The notes under the pieces are model-generated. The model saw nothing but the letters and a program-made list of their open reading frames with translations. It made no database searches and was not told where the DNA came from. Shown piece by piece: positions 1 through 8,248 of a stretch of DNA of 64,000 nt. The number at the start of each line of letters is the position of its first letter. The first letter of the stretch is position 1. This stretch comes from Rhodoferax sp. (lineage in GTDB: Bacteria > Pseudomonadota > Gammaproteobacteria > Burkholderiales > Burkholderiaceae_C), in assembly GCA_029866205.1 (NCBI GenBank), contig JARWZT010000022.1:81728-145727 (forward strand). The letters run 5' to 3'. The translations under genes and the position numbers were made by a program.

Positions 1-457
1 TGCGCAGCGCAGGCATGACAGCGTAGGTCATGGAAATCGGGCAGAGGATGGACGGCTCGAGCTCGGTAAACAGGGTGAACGCGGCGGCACGACGCAGGTG
101 CGCGGTGGATGTGCCCGGTGCGGCGTCAAAAAACGAAATCCAGGGACTCCCGTGCAGCCCCGCCTGCATGGCACTCGCCATCAGGGCGTGGTAGCTGGGA
201 TGAAACTCGACCTGGTCAATCCGGTTGCCAACCCGGTCGTGGCTGCGCAGTTGCGGCGTGTGCACGTTGGCCAATTGCGCATGGGTTTGCATCTCGGCGC
301 TGCCCAGTTGCGCACCCAGTGTCCGCAAATCGCGCGTGTCCAGGCCGGGCGCATTGAATTTCAGGGCGCTTTGCAGCGCCTGGTTGCCGTCAAACAGGTT
401 GTAGTTCTCCAGGGGCTTGGCCTGGTTGAACACTTCGTGGGTGGCGGCGGCGTCCAT
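1..457 (-). CDS. aidB: AidB-family acyl-CoA dehydrogenase, 3' end cut by window edge
   Basis: Only the first 152 codons are visible; the gene runs off the left edge. The N-terminus resembles E. coli AidB: HEVFNQAKPLENYNLF near residues 7-22, QLGSAEMQTHAQLANV near 49-64, VEFHPSYHALM near 83-93, and a region ending SILCPISMTYAVMPAL. AidB proteins are FAD-containing acyl-CoA-dehydrogenase relatives, linked in E. coli to the alkylation (Ada) response; their substrate is uncertain. The start ATG (455-457) directly abuts the stop of the upstream oxidoreductase, so translation is probably coupled. It is the last visible gene of a long minus-strand catabolic run. Family call is firm; physiological role here is unknown. 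Confidence 0.85.
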   Translation of the reverse strand, partial: MDAAATHEVFNQAKPLENYNLFDGNQALQSALKFNAPGLDTRDLRTLGAQLGSAEMQTHAQLANVHTPQLRSHDRVGNRIDQVEFHPSYHALMASAMQAGLHGSPWISFFDAAPGTSTAHLRRAAAFTLFTELEPSILCPISMTYAVMPALR

Positions 458-1474
458 TTAGACCAACTTGACCAGCTGTTTGCCGAAGTTTTTGCCTTTG
501 AGCAAGCCCAAAAAGGCTTCGGGCGCATTTTCCAGGCCCTGAGCAATGCTCTCCCGCGCGCGCAATTTGCCGCTGGCCACCAAGCCGCCAAGCTCAGCCA
601 ACGCGGCGGGCCAGACTTCCATGTGCTCGCTGACGATAAAGCCTTCAATTTTCAAGCGCTGCATCAGAATCAGGGCGGGATGGGTCAAAGGCAGCGGCGC
701 GCCATCGTAGCCCGCGATCATGCCGCAGACCGCAATGCGGCCAAAGGCGTTCATGCGTGGCAACACGGCGTTCAACACCATGCCACCGACGTTCTCAAAG
801 TAGCCGTCAATCCCCTTGGGGCAGACTGCGGCAATAGCCGCCGACAGGCTGGCGGCGTCAGAATATTGTTTGTAGTCAATACAGGCGTCAAAGCCCAGTT
901 CATCGACAGCATAGCTGCACTTTTCTGCGCCCCCAGCGATGCCCACGGTGTGGCACCCGCGCGCTTTGCTCAAGGCGGCAAATGCGCTGCCTACCGCGCC
1001 CGTAGCCGCGCTCACCACCAAGGTATCGCCCGGCTTGGGCGCGATGATGTGCACCAGCCCGTAGTAGGCCGTCACACCAGGCATGCCCACAGCGCCCAAA
1101 TAAGCGCTCAAAGGCACATGGCGTGTATCCACGGCGCGCAGTGCGCCTGGGATATCGGCCTTGACCACGCTGTACTCCTGCCAGCCCCCCATGCCCACCA
1201 CTTGCGTACCCACGGGATAGCGCAGATTGCGCGACTCCACCACTTCACCCACGGTGCCCCCTTGCATGGTCTGGCCCAGGGCCTGGGGTTGGGCGTAGCT
1301 CTTGGCGTCGTTCATGCGACCGCGCATATAGGGGTCCAGGCTCAAGTAATGGTGGCGCACCAGCACTTCACCCTCGTGTAAATCTGGGGTTTGTGCTGTG
1401 ACCAGCACAAAATTGCTGGTCTGGGCTTCGCCTTTGGGGCGGTTGTCGAGATGGATTTGGCGATTGACGGGCAT
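458..1474 (-). CDS. NADP-dependent oxidoreductase, CurA/YncB-like MDR family
   Basis: A 338-residue zinc-independent medium-chain reductase. Visible features are the N-terminal RQIHLDNRPKGE, the substrate-domain motif SLDPYMRGRM typical of curcumin/prostaglandin-type double-bond reductases, and the cofactor loop VSAATGAVGSAFAALSKARG. Length matches the family (about 340). I chose the ATG of MPVNRQIHL; an upstream in-frame start would add 24 residues overlapping the thioesterase. The enzymes reduce activated C=C bonds of enones with NADPH. It lies 11 bases after the thioesterase stop and directly abuts aidB, so it is part of the same transcript. Substrate not deducible. Confidence 0.85.
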   Translation of the reverse strand: MPVNRQIHLDNRPKGEAQTSNFVLVTAQTPDLHEGEVLVRHHYLSLDPYMRGRMNDAKSYAQPQALGQTMQGGTVGEVVESRNLRYPVGTQVVGMGGWQEYSVVKADIPGALRAVDTRHVPLSAYLGAVGMPGVTAYYGLVHIIAPKPGDTLVVSAATGAVGSAFAALSKARGCHTVGIAGGAEKCSYAVDELGFDACIDYKQYSDAASLSAAIAAVCPKGIDGYFENVGGMVLNAVLPRMNAFGRIAVCGMIAGYDGAPLPLTHPALILMQRLKIEGFIVSEHMEVWPAALAELGGLVASGKLRARESIAQGLENAPEAFLGLLKGKNFGKQLVKLV

Positions 1475-1485
1475 GGCTTGTCTCT

Positions 1486-1938
1486 TTAGGGTGTGCGACC
1501 GGGCGGCCGTTTCAGGTATTTGAAGGTGCCCATGGCGCTGGCGCATGCGCGGCCCTGGGCATCGAAAATCGTGGACTGGGTGAACGCCATACTGGCGGTG
1601 CGATGCGTTAGCGTACCCCGGGCCAGCAAGGGGCCCTGAGCCGGATGCATAAAACTGGTCTTCATCTCGATCGTGACCACGCCCTGCTCGGGCGAATCGC
1701 TGCGCGCCGCGGTGGCCATGGACACGTCCAGCAATGTCATGAGGGCGCCACCATGCGTGACCCCGTACGAATTGAGGTGCTCCGGCTGGGCGGTGTAGGC
1801 GATCTCCGACTGGCCCGATGCGAACTGCGTGAGCACAAAGCCGAGGTGCATGACAAAGGGAATGTCCACCCCAAAACCGGCCAACTGCGCCCAGGAGACA
1901 GGTGCCGCCTGGGAGGGCGGCGCCGCGACTTCAGCCAC
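1486..1938 (-). CDS. PaaI-type hotdog-fold thioesterase
   Basis: A 150-residue single hotdog domain. The motif NSYGVTHGGALMTLLDVSMA (about 56-75) carries the conserved HGG and the acidic helix residue of PaaI/YbgC-like acyl-CoA thioesterases, followed by VTIEMKTSFMHPAQG. It probably hydrolyses an acyl-CoA intermediate and recycles CoA in the cytoplasm. The start overlaps the end of the upstream SDR gene by 8 bases, indicating translational coupling. The neighbourhood (SDR, acyl-CoA dehydrogenases) supports a role in fatty- or aromatic-acyl-CoA metabolism; the actual substrate is inference. Confidence 0.8.
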   Translation of the reverse strand: MAEVAAPPSQAAPVSWAQLAGFGVDIPFVMHLGFVLTQFASGQSEIAYTAQPEHLNSYGVTHGGALMTLLDVSMATAARSDSPEQGVVTIEMKTSFMHPAQGPLLARGTLTHRTASMAFTQSTIFDAQGRACASAMGTFKYLKRPPGRTP

Positions 1939-2722
1939 CGGTGACCACGCTCACGCCACCGTCCACCGCCAGCCACTGGCCGGTGATGTGCTTGCCGGCG
2001 TCAGACGCGTACAGCAGGCACAGGCCTTTGAGGTCTTCGTCGTCACCCAGGCGCTTGAGCGGGGCGTGGGCAGCGAGCTTTTCTTCGCCCATCGCCTTCA
2101 AGGTGCCCGCGGTCATCTTGCTGGGGAAAAAGCCCGGGCAGATGGCGTTGACGGTGATGTTGTACTTGCCCCACTCCGCACCCAAGGTGCGGGTGAAGTT
2201 GATGACCGCACCCTTGGAGGTGTTGTAGGCAATGGTGTTCATTCCTTCGGGGTTGCCACCCAAGCCGGCAATCGACGCCACATTGATGATGCGGCCCGAG
2301 CGGCGGGCGATCATGCTGCGCTTGGCCACGGCTTGGCTGAGCAAAAAGTAACCGCGCACATTGAGGTTCATCACCTTGTCCCAGGCGTCAACGGGGTGGT
2401 CTTCGGCGGGTGCGCCCCAGGCGGCACCGGCGTTGTTGACCAAAATGTCGATGTCGCCCAGGCGGTGCAGTGTTTCATCGACCAGGCGGGTGATTTCGCT
2501 GTCTTTGGCACAGTCGGCGGCTACCCAACGGGCGTCAATGCCCGCAGCCTGCAACTCGGCCACAGCCTGCTCGAGGTCTTCTGCCTTGCGCGAGGTCACC
2601 AGCACACGGGCTCCGGCTTCGCCGAGCGCATGCGCCATTTGCAGACCCAAACCACGGGAGCCACCGGTGACCAGGGCGGTTTTTCCGGTCAAATCAAAAA
2701 GCTGCTGGACAGTACGCGTCAT
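1931..2722 (-). CDS. SDR family oxidoreductase (3-ketoacyl reductase-like)
   Basis: A 263-residue classical short-chain dehydrogenase. It has the TGGSRGLG dinucleotide-binding loop at 19-26, NNAG at 96-99, catalytic Ser150 (NVASIAG) and the Tyr166-x3-Lys170 pair (YNTSK). The C-terminal ITGQWLAVDGGVSVV is the usual SDR end. A good ribosome site (AAGGAA, 5 bases before ATG) fixes the start. It interconverts a hydroxyl and a ketone with NAD(P)(H). Placement between an acyl-CoA dehydrogenase and a thioesterase suggests 3-hydroxyacyl-CoA or related oxidation, but gluconate-5-dehydrogenase-like substrates cannot be excluded. Confidence 0.85.
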   Translation of the reverse strand: MTRTVQQLFDLTGKTALVTGGSRGLGLQMAHALGEAGARVLVTSRKAEDLEQAVAELQAAGIDARWVAADCAKDSEITRLVDETLHRLGDIDILVNNAGAAWGAPAEDHPVDAWDKVMNLNVRGYFLLSQAVAKRSMIARRSGRIINVASIAGLGGNPEGMNTIAYNTSKGAVINFTRTLGAEWGKYNITVNAICPGFFPSKMTAGTLKAMGEEKLAAHAPLKRLGDDEDLKGLCLLYASDAGKHITGQWLAVDGGVSVVTGG

Positions 2723-2826
2723 GCCAATTCCTTCAATACAAGAGGGGAGAAAAACAAAAACAATTGTGCCGCCAGCAGGCCAGTGACGGCTGTCGCCACA
2801 GCGATATGGCGACGAGTGGGCTCGCG

Positions 2827-3051
2827 CTACTCGCCGTGCAGGCGCGAGCGCACGATCACCAGCGCCACCCCGGTGGCCACCGCCAGCAGCCCGCAGGCCA
2901 GCACGGCGTTCAGGCCCCCGTCGGGGTTGGCAGGCATGAAATACGACACCACGCTGGTCAGCAGACCGCCATAAATCAGGATCCAGGTCCAGCGCTCAAT
3001 GCGCAGCAGGCGTTTGTCGGTGGTGCCGTTGTATTTTTTGAAAAAAGCCAT
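2827..3051 (-). CDS. small two-helix membrane protein, function unknown
   Basis: 74 residues: a basic N-terminus (MAFFKKYNGTTDKRLLRIERW), one hydrophobic helix at about 22-40 (TWILIYGGLLTSVVSYFM), a short polar loop with NPDGG, a second helix at about 48-66, and a charged tail RSRLHGE. Its ATG overlaps the stop of the upstream acyl-CoA dehydrogenase by one base (TGATG), strong evidence that it is translated. No recognised family. Probably an inner-membrane accessory protein; nothing in the sequence gives a function. Confidence 0.65.
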   Translation of the reverse strand: MAFFKKYNGTTDKRLLRIERWTWILIYGGLLTSVVSYFMPANPDGGLNAVLACGLLAVATGVALVIVRSRLHGE

Positions 3052-4883
3052 CAGAAAGCGTCCTCAGGGAAAGTTGCACAAGTCATATCCCTCGATTGCA
3101 CCACAGACAACCAGGCGCCGATCTTGGGCAGCTCATAGTGAAAGAAGAAGCGCGCCGCGCCCAGTCGGCCCACCGTGGCAGCTTGCGCCTGCGCAGCGTC
3201 AGCAGCAAGCGTGGTGCACGCTACGTCCAGCCAAATCCAGGCCAGCACGGTGTGACCGAAGGCTTGCATATAGGGCACGGCATTGGCCAGCGCTTCGGTA
3301 GGGGCGCCATTGGCCCACGCGGCTTGCGTGGCTGCGCCCACTTTGGAAAGGGCTTGACCCAGCGCCTGTGCATAGGGCGCCAACGCGGCGTGGGGTGTGG
3401 CGCGCGCCATGGTGGCTTGCATTCGGGCAGCCAGCAGTTGCATGCCGCGGCCGTTTTCCATCAGAACCTTGCGCCCGAGCAAGTCCATGGCTTGGATGCC
3501 GTGCGCACCTTCGTGGATCATGTTGAGGCGGTTGTCGCGCCAGTATTGCTCGACCGGAAAATCCCGCGTGTAACCGTAGCCGCCATGGACCTGGATGGCA
3601 AGCGAGTTGGCCTCAAGACACCACTCGCTGGGCCAGCTTTTGGCGATCGGGGTGAGCACTTCGAGCAACAGGCGCGCCTCGTCGGCCGCGACGGCATCGG
3701 CGGTGTGTTGTTCGTCCACCAGCCGGGCACAGTACAGCGCCAGGGCCAGCGCACCTTCGCCATAGGACTTTTGGGCCAGCAGCATGCGTTTGACGTCACT
3801 GTGCTCAATGATGCGTACTTGGGGTTGCGAGGGGTCTTTGCCACCTGCGCCCATGGGTCTGCCCTGAGGGCGGTTTTTGGCGTATTCCAGGCTGGCGTAA
3901 TAACCGGCCAGGCCCAGCATGGTGGCGGCAATGCCTACGCCAATACGCGCCTCGTTCATCATGTGGAACATGCAGCGCAGGCCTTCGCCGGGCTTGCCGA
4001 CCAGGTAGCCCACGGCACCCGGCTGCCCCTGCACGGGATACTTGCCCTCGCCAAAATTAAGCAAGGTATTGGTGGTGCCGCGCCAGCCCAGCTTGTGGTT
4101 GAGACCGGCCAGGGCCACGTCATTGCGCACCCCGGTAAGTTGGCCCTGCGGATCCACCAGTTTTTTCGGCACGATGAAGAGTGAAATTCCGCGCGTGCCT
4201 GGCACCAAGGCGCCGCTGGCATCGGGAATCTTGGCGAGCACCAAGTGCACGATGTTCTCGGACAGCTCATGCTCGCCGCTGGAGATCCACATCTTGTTGC
4301 CCTTGAGCCGGTAGCGCGCGCCCAGAGGCTCGGCTTCAAAATCAGCGCCGTCGGGCACGGCACGGGTCGTGATGTCCGACAGGCTGGAGCCCGCCTGGGG
4401 CTCGCTCAGGCACATGGTGCCCGAAAACCGGCCGTTGAACTCATTTTTGGCAAACGCGGTTTTTTGCAACTCCGTGCCGTGCACCATCAGCAAATTGGCG
4501 TTGCCGGTGGTGAGCATGCCTGAGCCAATACTGACCGAGGCACACGCAAAAAACGCGTTGGCCGCCGCCTCAACGCTGTAGGGCAACTGCATGCCACCCA
4601 TCTCAAAATCTTGCGCTGCGCTCAGCATGCCCGACTCAGCGTAGGCCTTGGCGGCGTCGTGTGTGGCCTGGGGCAAGATGACTTTTTCGCCGTCAAAGTG
4701 CGGCTCTTCGACGTCCACCAGGCGATTAAAGGGGGCGAATTTTTCGCGGGCGATGCGCTCGCAGGTCTCAAGCACCGCGTCAAAGGTTTCGCGGGAATGG
4801 TCGCTAAAGCGCGGGCGCTGGGTCAGCTCGGTGGTGTGGAGCCAGTCGTTGAGCAAAAAATCCAGGGTGGGGCGAAGTTTCAT
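3051..4883 (-). CDS. acyl-CoA dehydrogenase, large DmdC-like family
   Basis: About 610 residues, the size of the acyl-CoA dehydrogenases with an extra C-terminal domain annotated as 3-methylmercaptopropionyl-CoA dehydrogenase (DmdC)-like. Start chosen at MKLRPTLDFLLNDW; a longer reading adds 14 unlikely residues. Visible blocks are MCLSEPQAGSSLSDITT (FAD/substrate region), KMWISSGEHEL, QVHGGYGYTRDFPVEQYWRD and the catalytic-base region MIHEGAHGIQAMDLLGRK. It would oxidise an acyl-CoA to the 2-enoyl-CoA, passing electrons to ETF. Substrate assignment to a methylthio-acid is only a family hint; a medium/long-chain acyl-CoA is equally possible. Confidence 0.9.
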   Translation of the reverse strand: MKLRPTLDFLLNDWLHTTELTQRPRFSDHSRETFDAVLETCERIAREKFAPFNRLVDVEEPHFDGEKVILPQATHDAAKAYAESGMLSAAQDFEMGGMQLPYSVEAAANAFFACASVSIGSGMLTTGNANLLMVHGTELQKTAFAKNEFNGRFSGTMCLSEPQAGSSLSDITTRAVPDGADFEAEPLGARYRLKGNKMWISSGEHELSENIVHLVLAKIPDASGALVPGTRGISLFIVPKKLVDPQGQLTGVRNDVALAGLNHKLGWRGTTNTLLNFGEGKYPVQGQPGAVGYLVGKPGEGLRCMFHMMNEARIGVGIAATMLGLAGYYASLEYAKNRPQGRPMGAGGKDPSQPQVRIIEHSDVKRMLLAQKSYGEGALALALYCARLVDEQHTADAVAADEARLLLEVLTPIAKSWPSEWCLEANSLAIQVHGGYGYTRDFPVEQYWRDNRLNMIHEGAHGIQAMDLLGRKVLMENGRGMQLLAARMQATMARATPHAALAPYAQALGQALSKVGAATQAAWANGAPTEALANAVPYMQAFGHTVLAWIWLDVACTTLAADAAQAQAATVGRLGAARFFFHYELPKIGAWLSVVQSRDMTCATFPEDAF

Positions 4884-5003
4884 GGTGACAAATCGGGCAG
4901 GTTGGGGGTGCACCGCATGCGGCAAACACGCAGCACCAAAGTGCGCAATTACGCCCTAAAACTGCCCCGACCACTGTCACCCAAGCGAATCAACGCCCGA
5001 CCT

Positions 5004-5390
5004 TTACTCAAACACCGGCGCACTGGGCTTGGCCACCGCCTTGCCTGCAGCCACCCAGGCGTCATATCCGCCTGCAATCGAGGACACTTTGAGGTAACCC
5101 ATGGCCTTGAGCTGGACCGCCGCCAGGGCGGCGCGGCCGCTGGTTTTGCAATACAGAACGATCTTGAGATCGCGGGCGGCGAGCTCGGGGCTGGCACTGA
5201 TCTTGAACTCCAGCAGGCCGCGGGACATGTGCACCGCGCCGGGCAGGTGCCCGGTGGCGTATTCATCGGCCTCGCGCACATCGATCAGCACGTCGGCATT
5301 GCGAATCGCGTCTTCGGCCTGGTCGATGGAAATTTCGTGGGTTTGGGCTTTGGCTTGGGCCACCAGGTCGTGCGGGGTTTTCATGGGCAT
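5004..5390 (-). CDS. rhodanese-like sulfurtransferase, single domain
   Basis: 128 residues, one rhodanese domain. LIDVREADEYATGHLPGAVH (about 35-54) is the CH2A-type motif, and the active loop is Cys81-KTSG-Arg86 (LYCKTSGRAA), a normal six-residue loop. Start chosen at MPMKTPHD because GAGAG lies five bases upstream. Such proteins accept a sulfane sulfur on the loop cysteine and transfer it, for example from glutathione persulfide to sulfite. It lies 30 bases after an osmC-like gene that itself follows sqr, so a role in processing sulfane sulfur made by SQR is likely (inference). Confidence 0.85.
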   Translation of the reverse strand: MPMKTPHDLVAQAKAQTHEISIDQAEDAIRNADVLIDVREADEYATGHLPGAVHMSRGLLEFKISASPELAARDLKIVLYCKTSGRAALAAVQLKAMGYLKVSSIAGGYDAWVAAGKAVAKPSAPVFE

Positions 5391-5420
5391 TGTTTCTCTC
5401 AAGGGGCGCAAGGGCCAACA

Positions 5421-5873
5421 TCAACGGGGTTTAAGGCGAATCTGGTTGCAGTCGAAGACCTCAATTACAACCGCAATCCCCTGCCCCACGCTCTGGGTTA
5501 CCGTACAAAAGCCCTCAAATTGTTCCAATACGCGGTCCAGGTGGTCCAGCGACGCCGCCGGAACCCCCAAAGTCAGCACCGCGTGGATTCTCAGCACCCG
5601 CAATCGGCCTTCGCCGTTGCGCCCGACCTCGGCCTGAACCTCACAGCGCAGGGGCTCAGGGTTTTGCTTGAACTTGCGCAGCGCAAAGAGCAGCGAATCC
5701 GCCAGGCAATTGCCCACCGCGGCCGCCAACAATTGCACCGGCGAAGGCCCTAACCCGCTGCCCAGCGGTGCAGGCTCGTCCGCCAACAGGGGCGGCACGG
5801 CGCCACCAAAACTGACATTGAATTGGTAGTCCTGCTGTTGCTGCAGACTCACTTTAACCAGGGTTTCGCTCAT
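5421..5873 (-). CDS. OsmC family protein (thiol peroxidase-like)
   Basis: 150 residues when started at MSETLVKVSL. The two conserved redox cysteines of the OsmC/Ohr fold are present: Cys56 in AAVGNCLADSL and Cys123 in EGFCTVTQSV. The family reduces hydroperoxides, and some members act on polysulfide or persulfide species. An in-frame extension of 22 residues upstream is Ala/Pro-rich and probably not translated. It sits between sqr (74 bases upstream) and rhodanese (30 bases downstream), which makes sulfane-sulfur metabolism or protection a plausible job. The exact substrate is inference. Confidence 0.85.
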   Translation of the reverse strand: MSETLVKVSLQQQQDYQFNVSFGGAVPPLLADEPAPLGSGLGPSPVQLLAAAVGNCLADSLLFALRKFKQNPEPLRCEVQAEVGRNGEGRLRVLRIHAVLTLGVPAASLDHLDRVLEQFEGFCTVTQSVGQGIAVVIEVFDCNQIRLKPR

Positions 5874-5947
5874 GGGGTGGGCCTCGGTTTGCGGCGTGGT
5901 TGGTGGTGCTTGGGATGGGCACGCGCGAGCGCGCGCCAAAGGAGTTT

Positions 5948-7246
5948 TCAGTGTGACTTTTTCTCGACCAGTCGGACGATGCCTAAGGCCTTGAGCACGT
6001 ATTTTTCGTAGACCGGCTCGGACTCCCCGTTTCGGATCTTGCGCAAAAAGTATTTCTCAAAGGCGATCTTGGCCAGATGCACCCACTTGCCTTTTTTGAA
6101 CCAGTTGACGTTGCGCGGCGGAATTTGCGGCAGCGCCACAAAGGCCGCGCCGGTATCGCCCATGTCGGCCAGGCAAATGGCATTCCAAGTGCCCTTGGCC
6201 TCGGCAGGTTTGCCTGCCAACTCATCGGCGATATTGAGGGCGATGGCACCCACCATGCTCTCAATCATGTAGCCCGTCTTGGGCGTTCCGGTCGCGACGG
6301 GCGTCACTTCCACCGGGGGAATGGCGACGCACACGCCTGCCGAGAAGATATTGCGGTACGCCTTGCTGCGCTGAAACTCGTCAATCAGCACAAAGCCCCG
6401 CGGGTTGCACAGGCGGGGGACCGCGGCCACCGCGTCCACGCCCTTGAAAGCCGGCAGCATCATGGACAGCTTGAAGTCCAGTTCATGCTCTTTGTACACC
6501 TGGCCCAAGTCGTCGAGCTGGGTGACAAACATCCTGCCCTCTTCGACCTTGGTGGTTTTGGCATTGGTGATCCACTTCATGTCGCGATTGCGCATTTCCG
6601 ACTCGAGCATGGACTTGCTGTCGCCCACCCCACCCAAACCCAAGTGGCCGATGTAGGGCTCGCTGGTGACGTAAGTGATGGGGACTTTGTGGCGCAGCTT
6701 GCGCTTGCGCAGGTCGGTGTCCAAAATGAACGCGAACTCGTAAGCCGGACCGAAACAGCTCGCCCCGGGCATTGCACCGATGACCACCGGTCCGGGCTGC
6801 TCCAGGAATTTCTCGTAGTCGGCAAAGAATGCCTGCGCATGGTCCACGCTGCAGACCGAGTGGGTAAAGCCGCCACCGCCGGACTCCCATGGCCCGGCGC
6901 CGGGCACCTCGCTAAAGGACAGTTTGGGACCGGTGGTGATGACCAAATAGTCGTATTCCAAAGTGTCGCCACCCTCCAGGGTGAGCCGGTTGGCCGCAGC
7001 GTCGATCAGGTCCACCGTTTTGGCTATGAAACCGATGCCTTTGCGGGTCAGGCAAGGCTCAATTGCCACCGTAATCTGAGCCCGTTCGCGCCAACCGACC
7101 GCCAGCCAGGGGTTGCTGGGCACAAACTGGAAATAGGGAGTGGAATTCACCACGGTCACTTGGTGCTCTTTGCCGAGCAACGCACGAATTTCGTAGGCTG
7201 CCGGCATGCCGCCAATACCTGCGCCAACAATTACGATATGAGCCAC
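5948..7246 (-). CDS. sqr: sulfide:quinone oxidoreductase
   Basis: 432 residues, closely resembling the Acidithiobacillus-type SQR. It has an N-terminal Rossmann motif VGAGIGGMPAAYE (7-19), then YFQFVPSNPWLAVGW (38-52) and the three conserved cysteines: Cys132 (SVCSVDHA), Cys164 (GASCFGPAYE) and Cys358 (NAICLADMGD). The latter two are the expected redox/polysulfide pair. TPKTGYMIESMV and EKYFLRKI near the C-terminus match the FAD/quinone region. It would oxidise sulfide to sulfane sulfur at the cytoplasmic membrane and reduce quinone. First gene of the sqr-osmC-rhodanese group; no divergent regulator gene is next to it. Confidence 0.95.
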   Translation of the reverse strand: MAHIVIVGAGIGGMPAAYEIRALLGKEHQVTVVNSTPYFQFVPSNPWLAVGWRERAQITVAIEPCLTRKGIGFIAKTVDLIDAAANRLTLEGGDTLEYDYLVITTGPKLSFSEVPGAGPWESGGGGFTHSVCSVDHAQAFFADYEKFLEQPGPVVIGAMPGASCFGPAYEFAFILDTDLRKRKLRHKVPITYVTSEPYIGHLGLGGVGDSKSMLESEMRNRDMKWITNAKTTKVEEGRMFVTQLDDLGQVYKEHELDFKLSMMLPAFKGVDAVAAVPRLCNPRGFVLIDEFQRSKAYRNIFSAGVCVAIPPVEVTPVATGTPKTGYMIESMVGAIALNIADELAGKPAEAKGTWNAICLADMGDTGAAFVALPQIPPRNVNWFKKGKWVHLAKIAFEKYFLRKIRNGESEPVYEKYVLKALGIVRLVEKKSH

Positions 7247-7369
7247 GGTGCGTCCTTAAAAGCCATACGCCTATTGGGACGCACGATTGGATATGCGGCA
7301 TTGAGGTGAATCAAGCGGCACGCATGCCAGGTGCACGTACCCCGCATGTCCGGGCTGGGGCGCGGGCTC

Positions 7370-8119
7370 CTATTCGAGGTAGATCTGGCGCAAGCGCTCC
7401 AGCAGCGGGTCGGTCAGGCCCATGCGCTGCTGCAGGTACTGCGCCATTCCTCCATGGTCGGCCTCAATCGTTTGCAAAGAGGCCTGCAAAAAGTCTTCGC
7501 GCACGCGCCAAACCACCGCCATCACCTCGGGGCTCAGCAGGGTAAGCCCAGCGCTGGGAGCGCCGTCATGCCGGTACAAGGCATTGGTGAGCAGGTAGTC
7601 TTGCAAGATATCGTCCTGGGATACACCCAGCGCGGAAAGCACCAGTGCCGCCGCCAAACCGGTGCGGTCTTTGCCCGCAGTGCAGTGAAACACCAGCGGC
7701 CCATCCTGCTCCAAAAGGTGGGTAAAAAGCGCGGCAAAGCGGTCCGAGTTATTGCGGACAAAGCCTTGGTAGGTGACCTGCATGGCGTCCACCGCGTCCT
7801 GGGGCCCCATCGGCTGCCCAGATTTCAGCTGCGTGTGCAAGTACTGCACCAGCGAGGGCTCAATCGCGAGAGAGTGACGCTGGGTCCCGGGCCAATCGTA
7901 AGACTGTGCAGCGCTTTCGTGGTGGCCCCGAAAGTCAAAGCTGCGGGTGATTTTGAGCTCCTGCAGCTGCGCAAGATCTGGATCGCTCAGATTCGCGAGG
8001 TGATCCGAACGGAACAGCCGGCGCCAACGCACCCGGCGACCACCGTGGCCCACGTAGCCGCCCAGATCACGAAAATTACTGGCGCCCTGCAAGGGCAGGT
8101 GGCGCGAGGGTGAAGGCAT
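7370..8119 (-). CDS. tyrosine-protein-phosphatase-like protein
   Basis: 249 residues with the CX5R phosphatase signature HCTAGKDRTG (Cys146, Arg152) and the N-terminal NFRDLGGY (15-22) of the bacterial Y_phosphatase3 family; a general Asp is available in FDFRGHHE (61-68). These proteins dephosphorylate phosphotyrosine or phosphoinositide-like substrates. It stands alone between sqr and the thiolase gene, about 120 bases from each, on the same strand. Whether it belongs to either transcript cannot be told. The molecular family is secure; substrate unknown. Confidence 0.85.
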   Translation of the reverse strand: MPSPSRHLPLQGASNFRDLGGYVGHGGRRVRWRRLFRSDHLANLSDPDLAQLQELKITRSFDFRGHHESAAQSYDWPGTQRHSLAIEPSLVQYLHTQLKSGQPMGPQDAVDAMQVTYQGFVRNNSDRFAALFTHLLEQDGPLVFHCTAGKDRTGLAAALVLSALGVSQDDILQDYLLTNALYRHDGAPSAGLTLLSPEVMAVVWRVREDFLQASLQTIEADHGGMAQYLQQRMGLTDPLLERLRQIYLE

Positions 8120-8248
8120 CGGATTCTTTCTTGGCGCTGATAAAAAAATCGGGCGTGGCCAGCCGCAAACGACCAGAACACGCCCGTACCCGACAAATGC
8201 CTCGCACCTGCCAGGCGCTATCGGCAGCGTGTCACCACGCCTGCCCGA

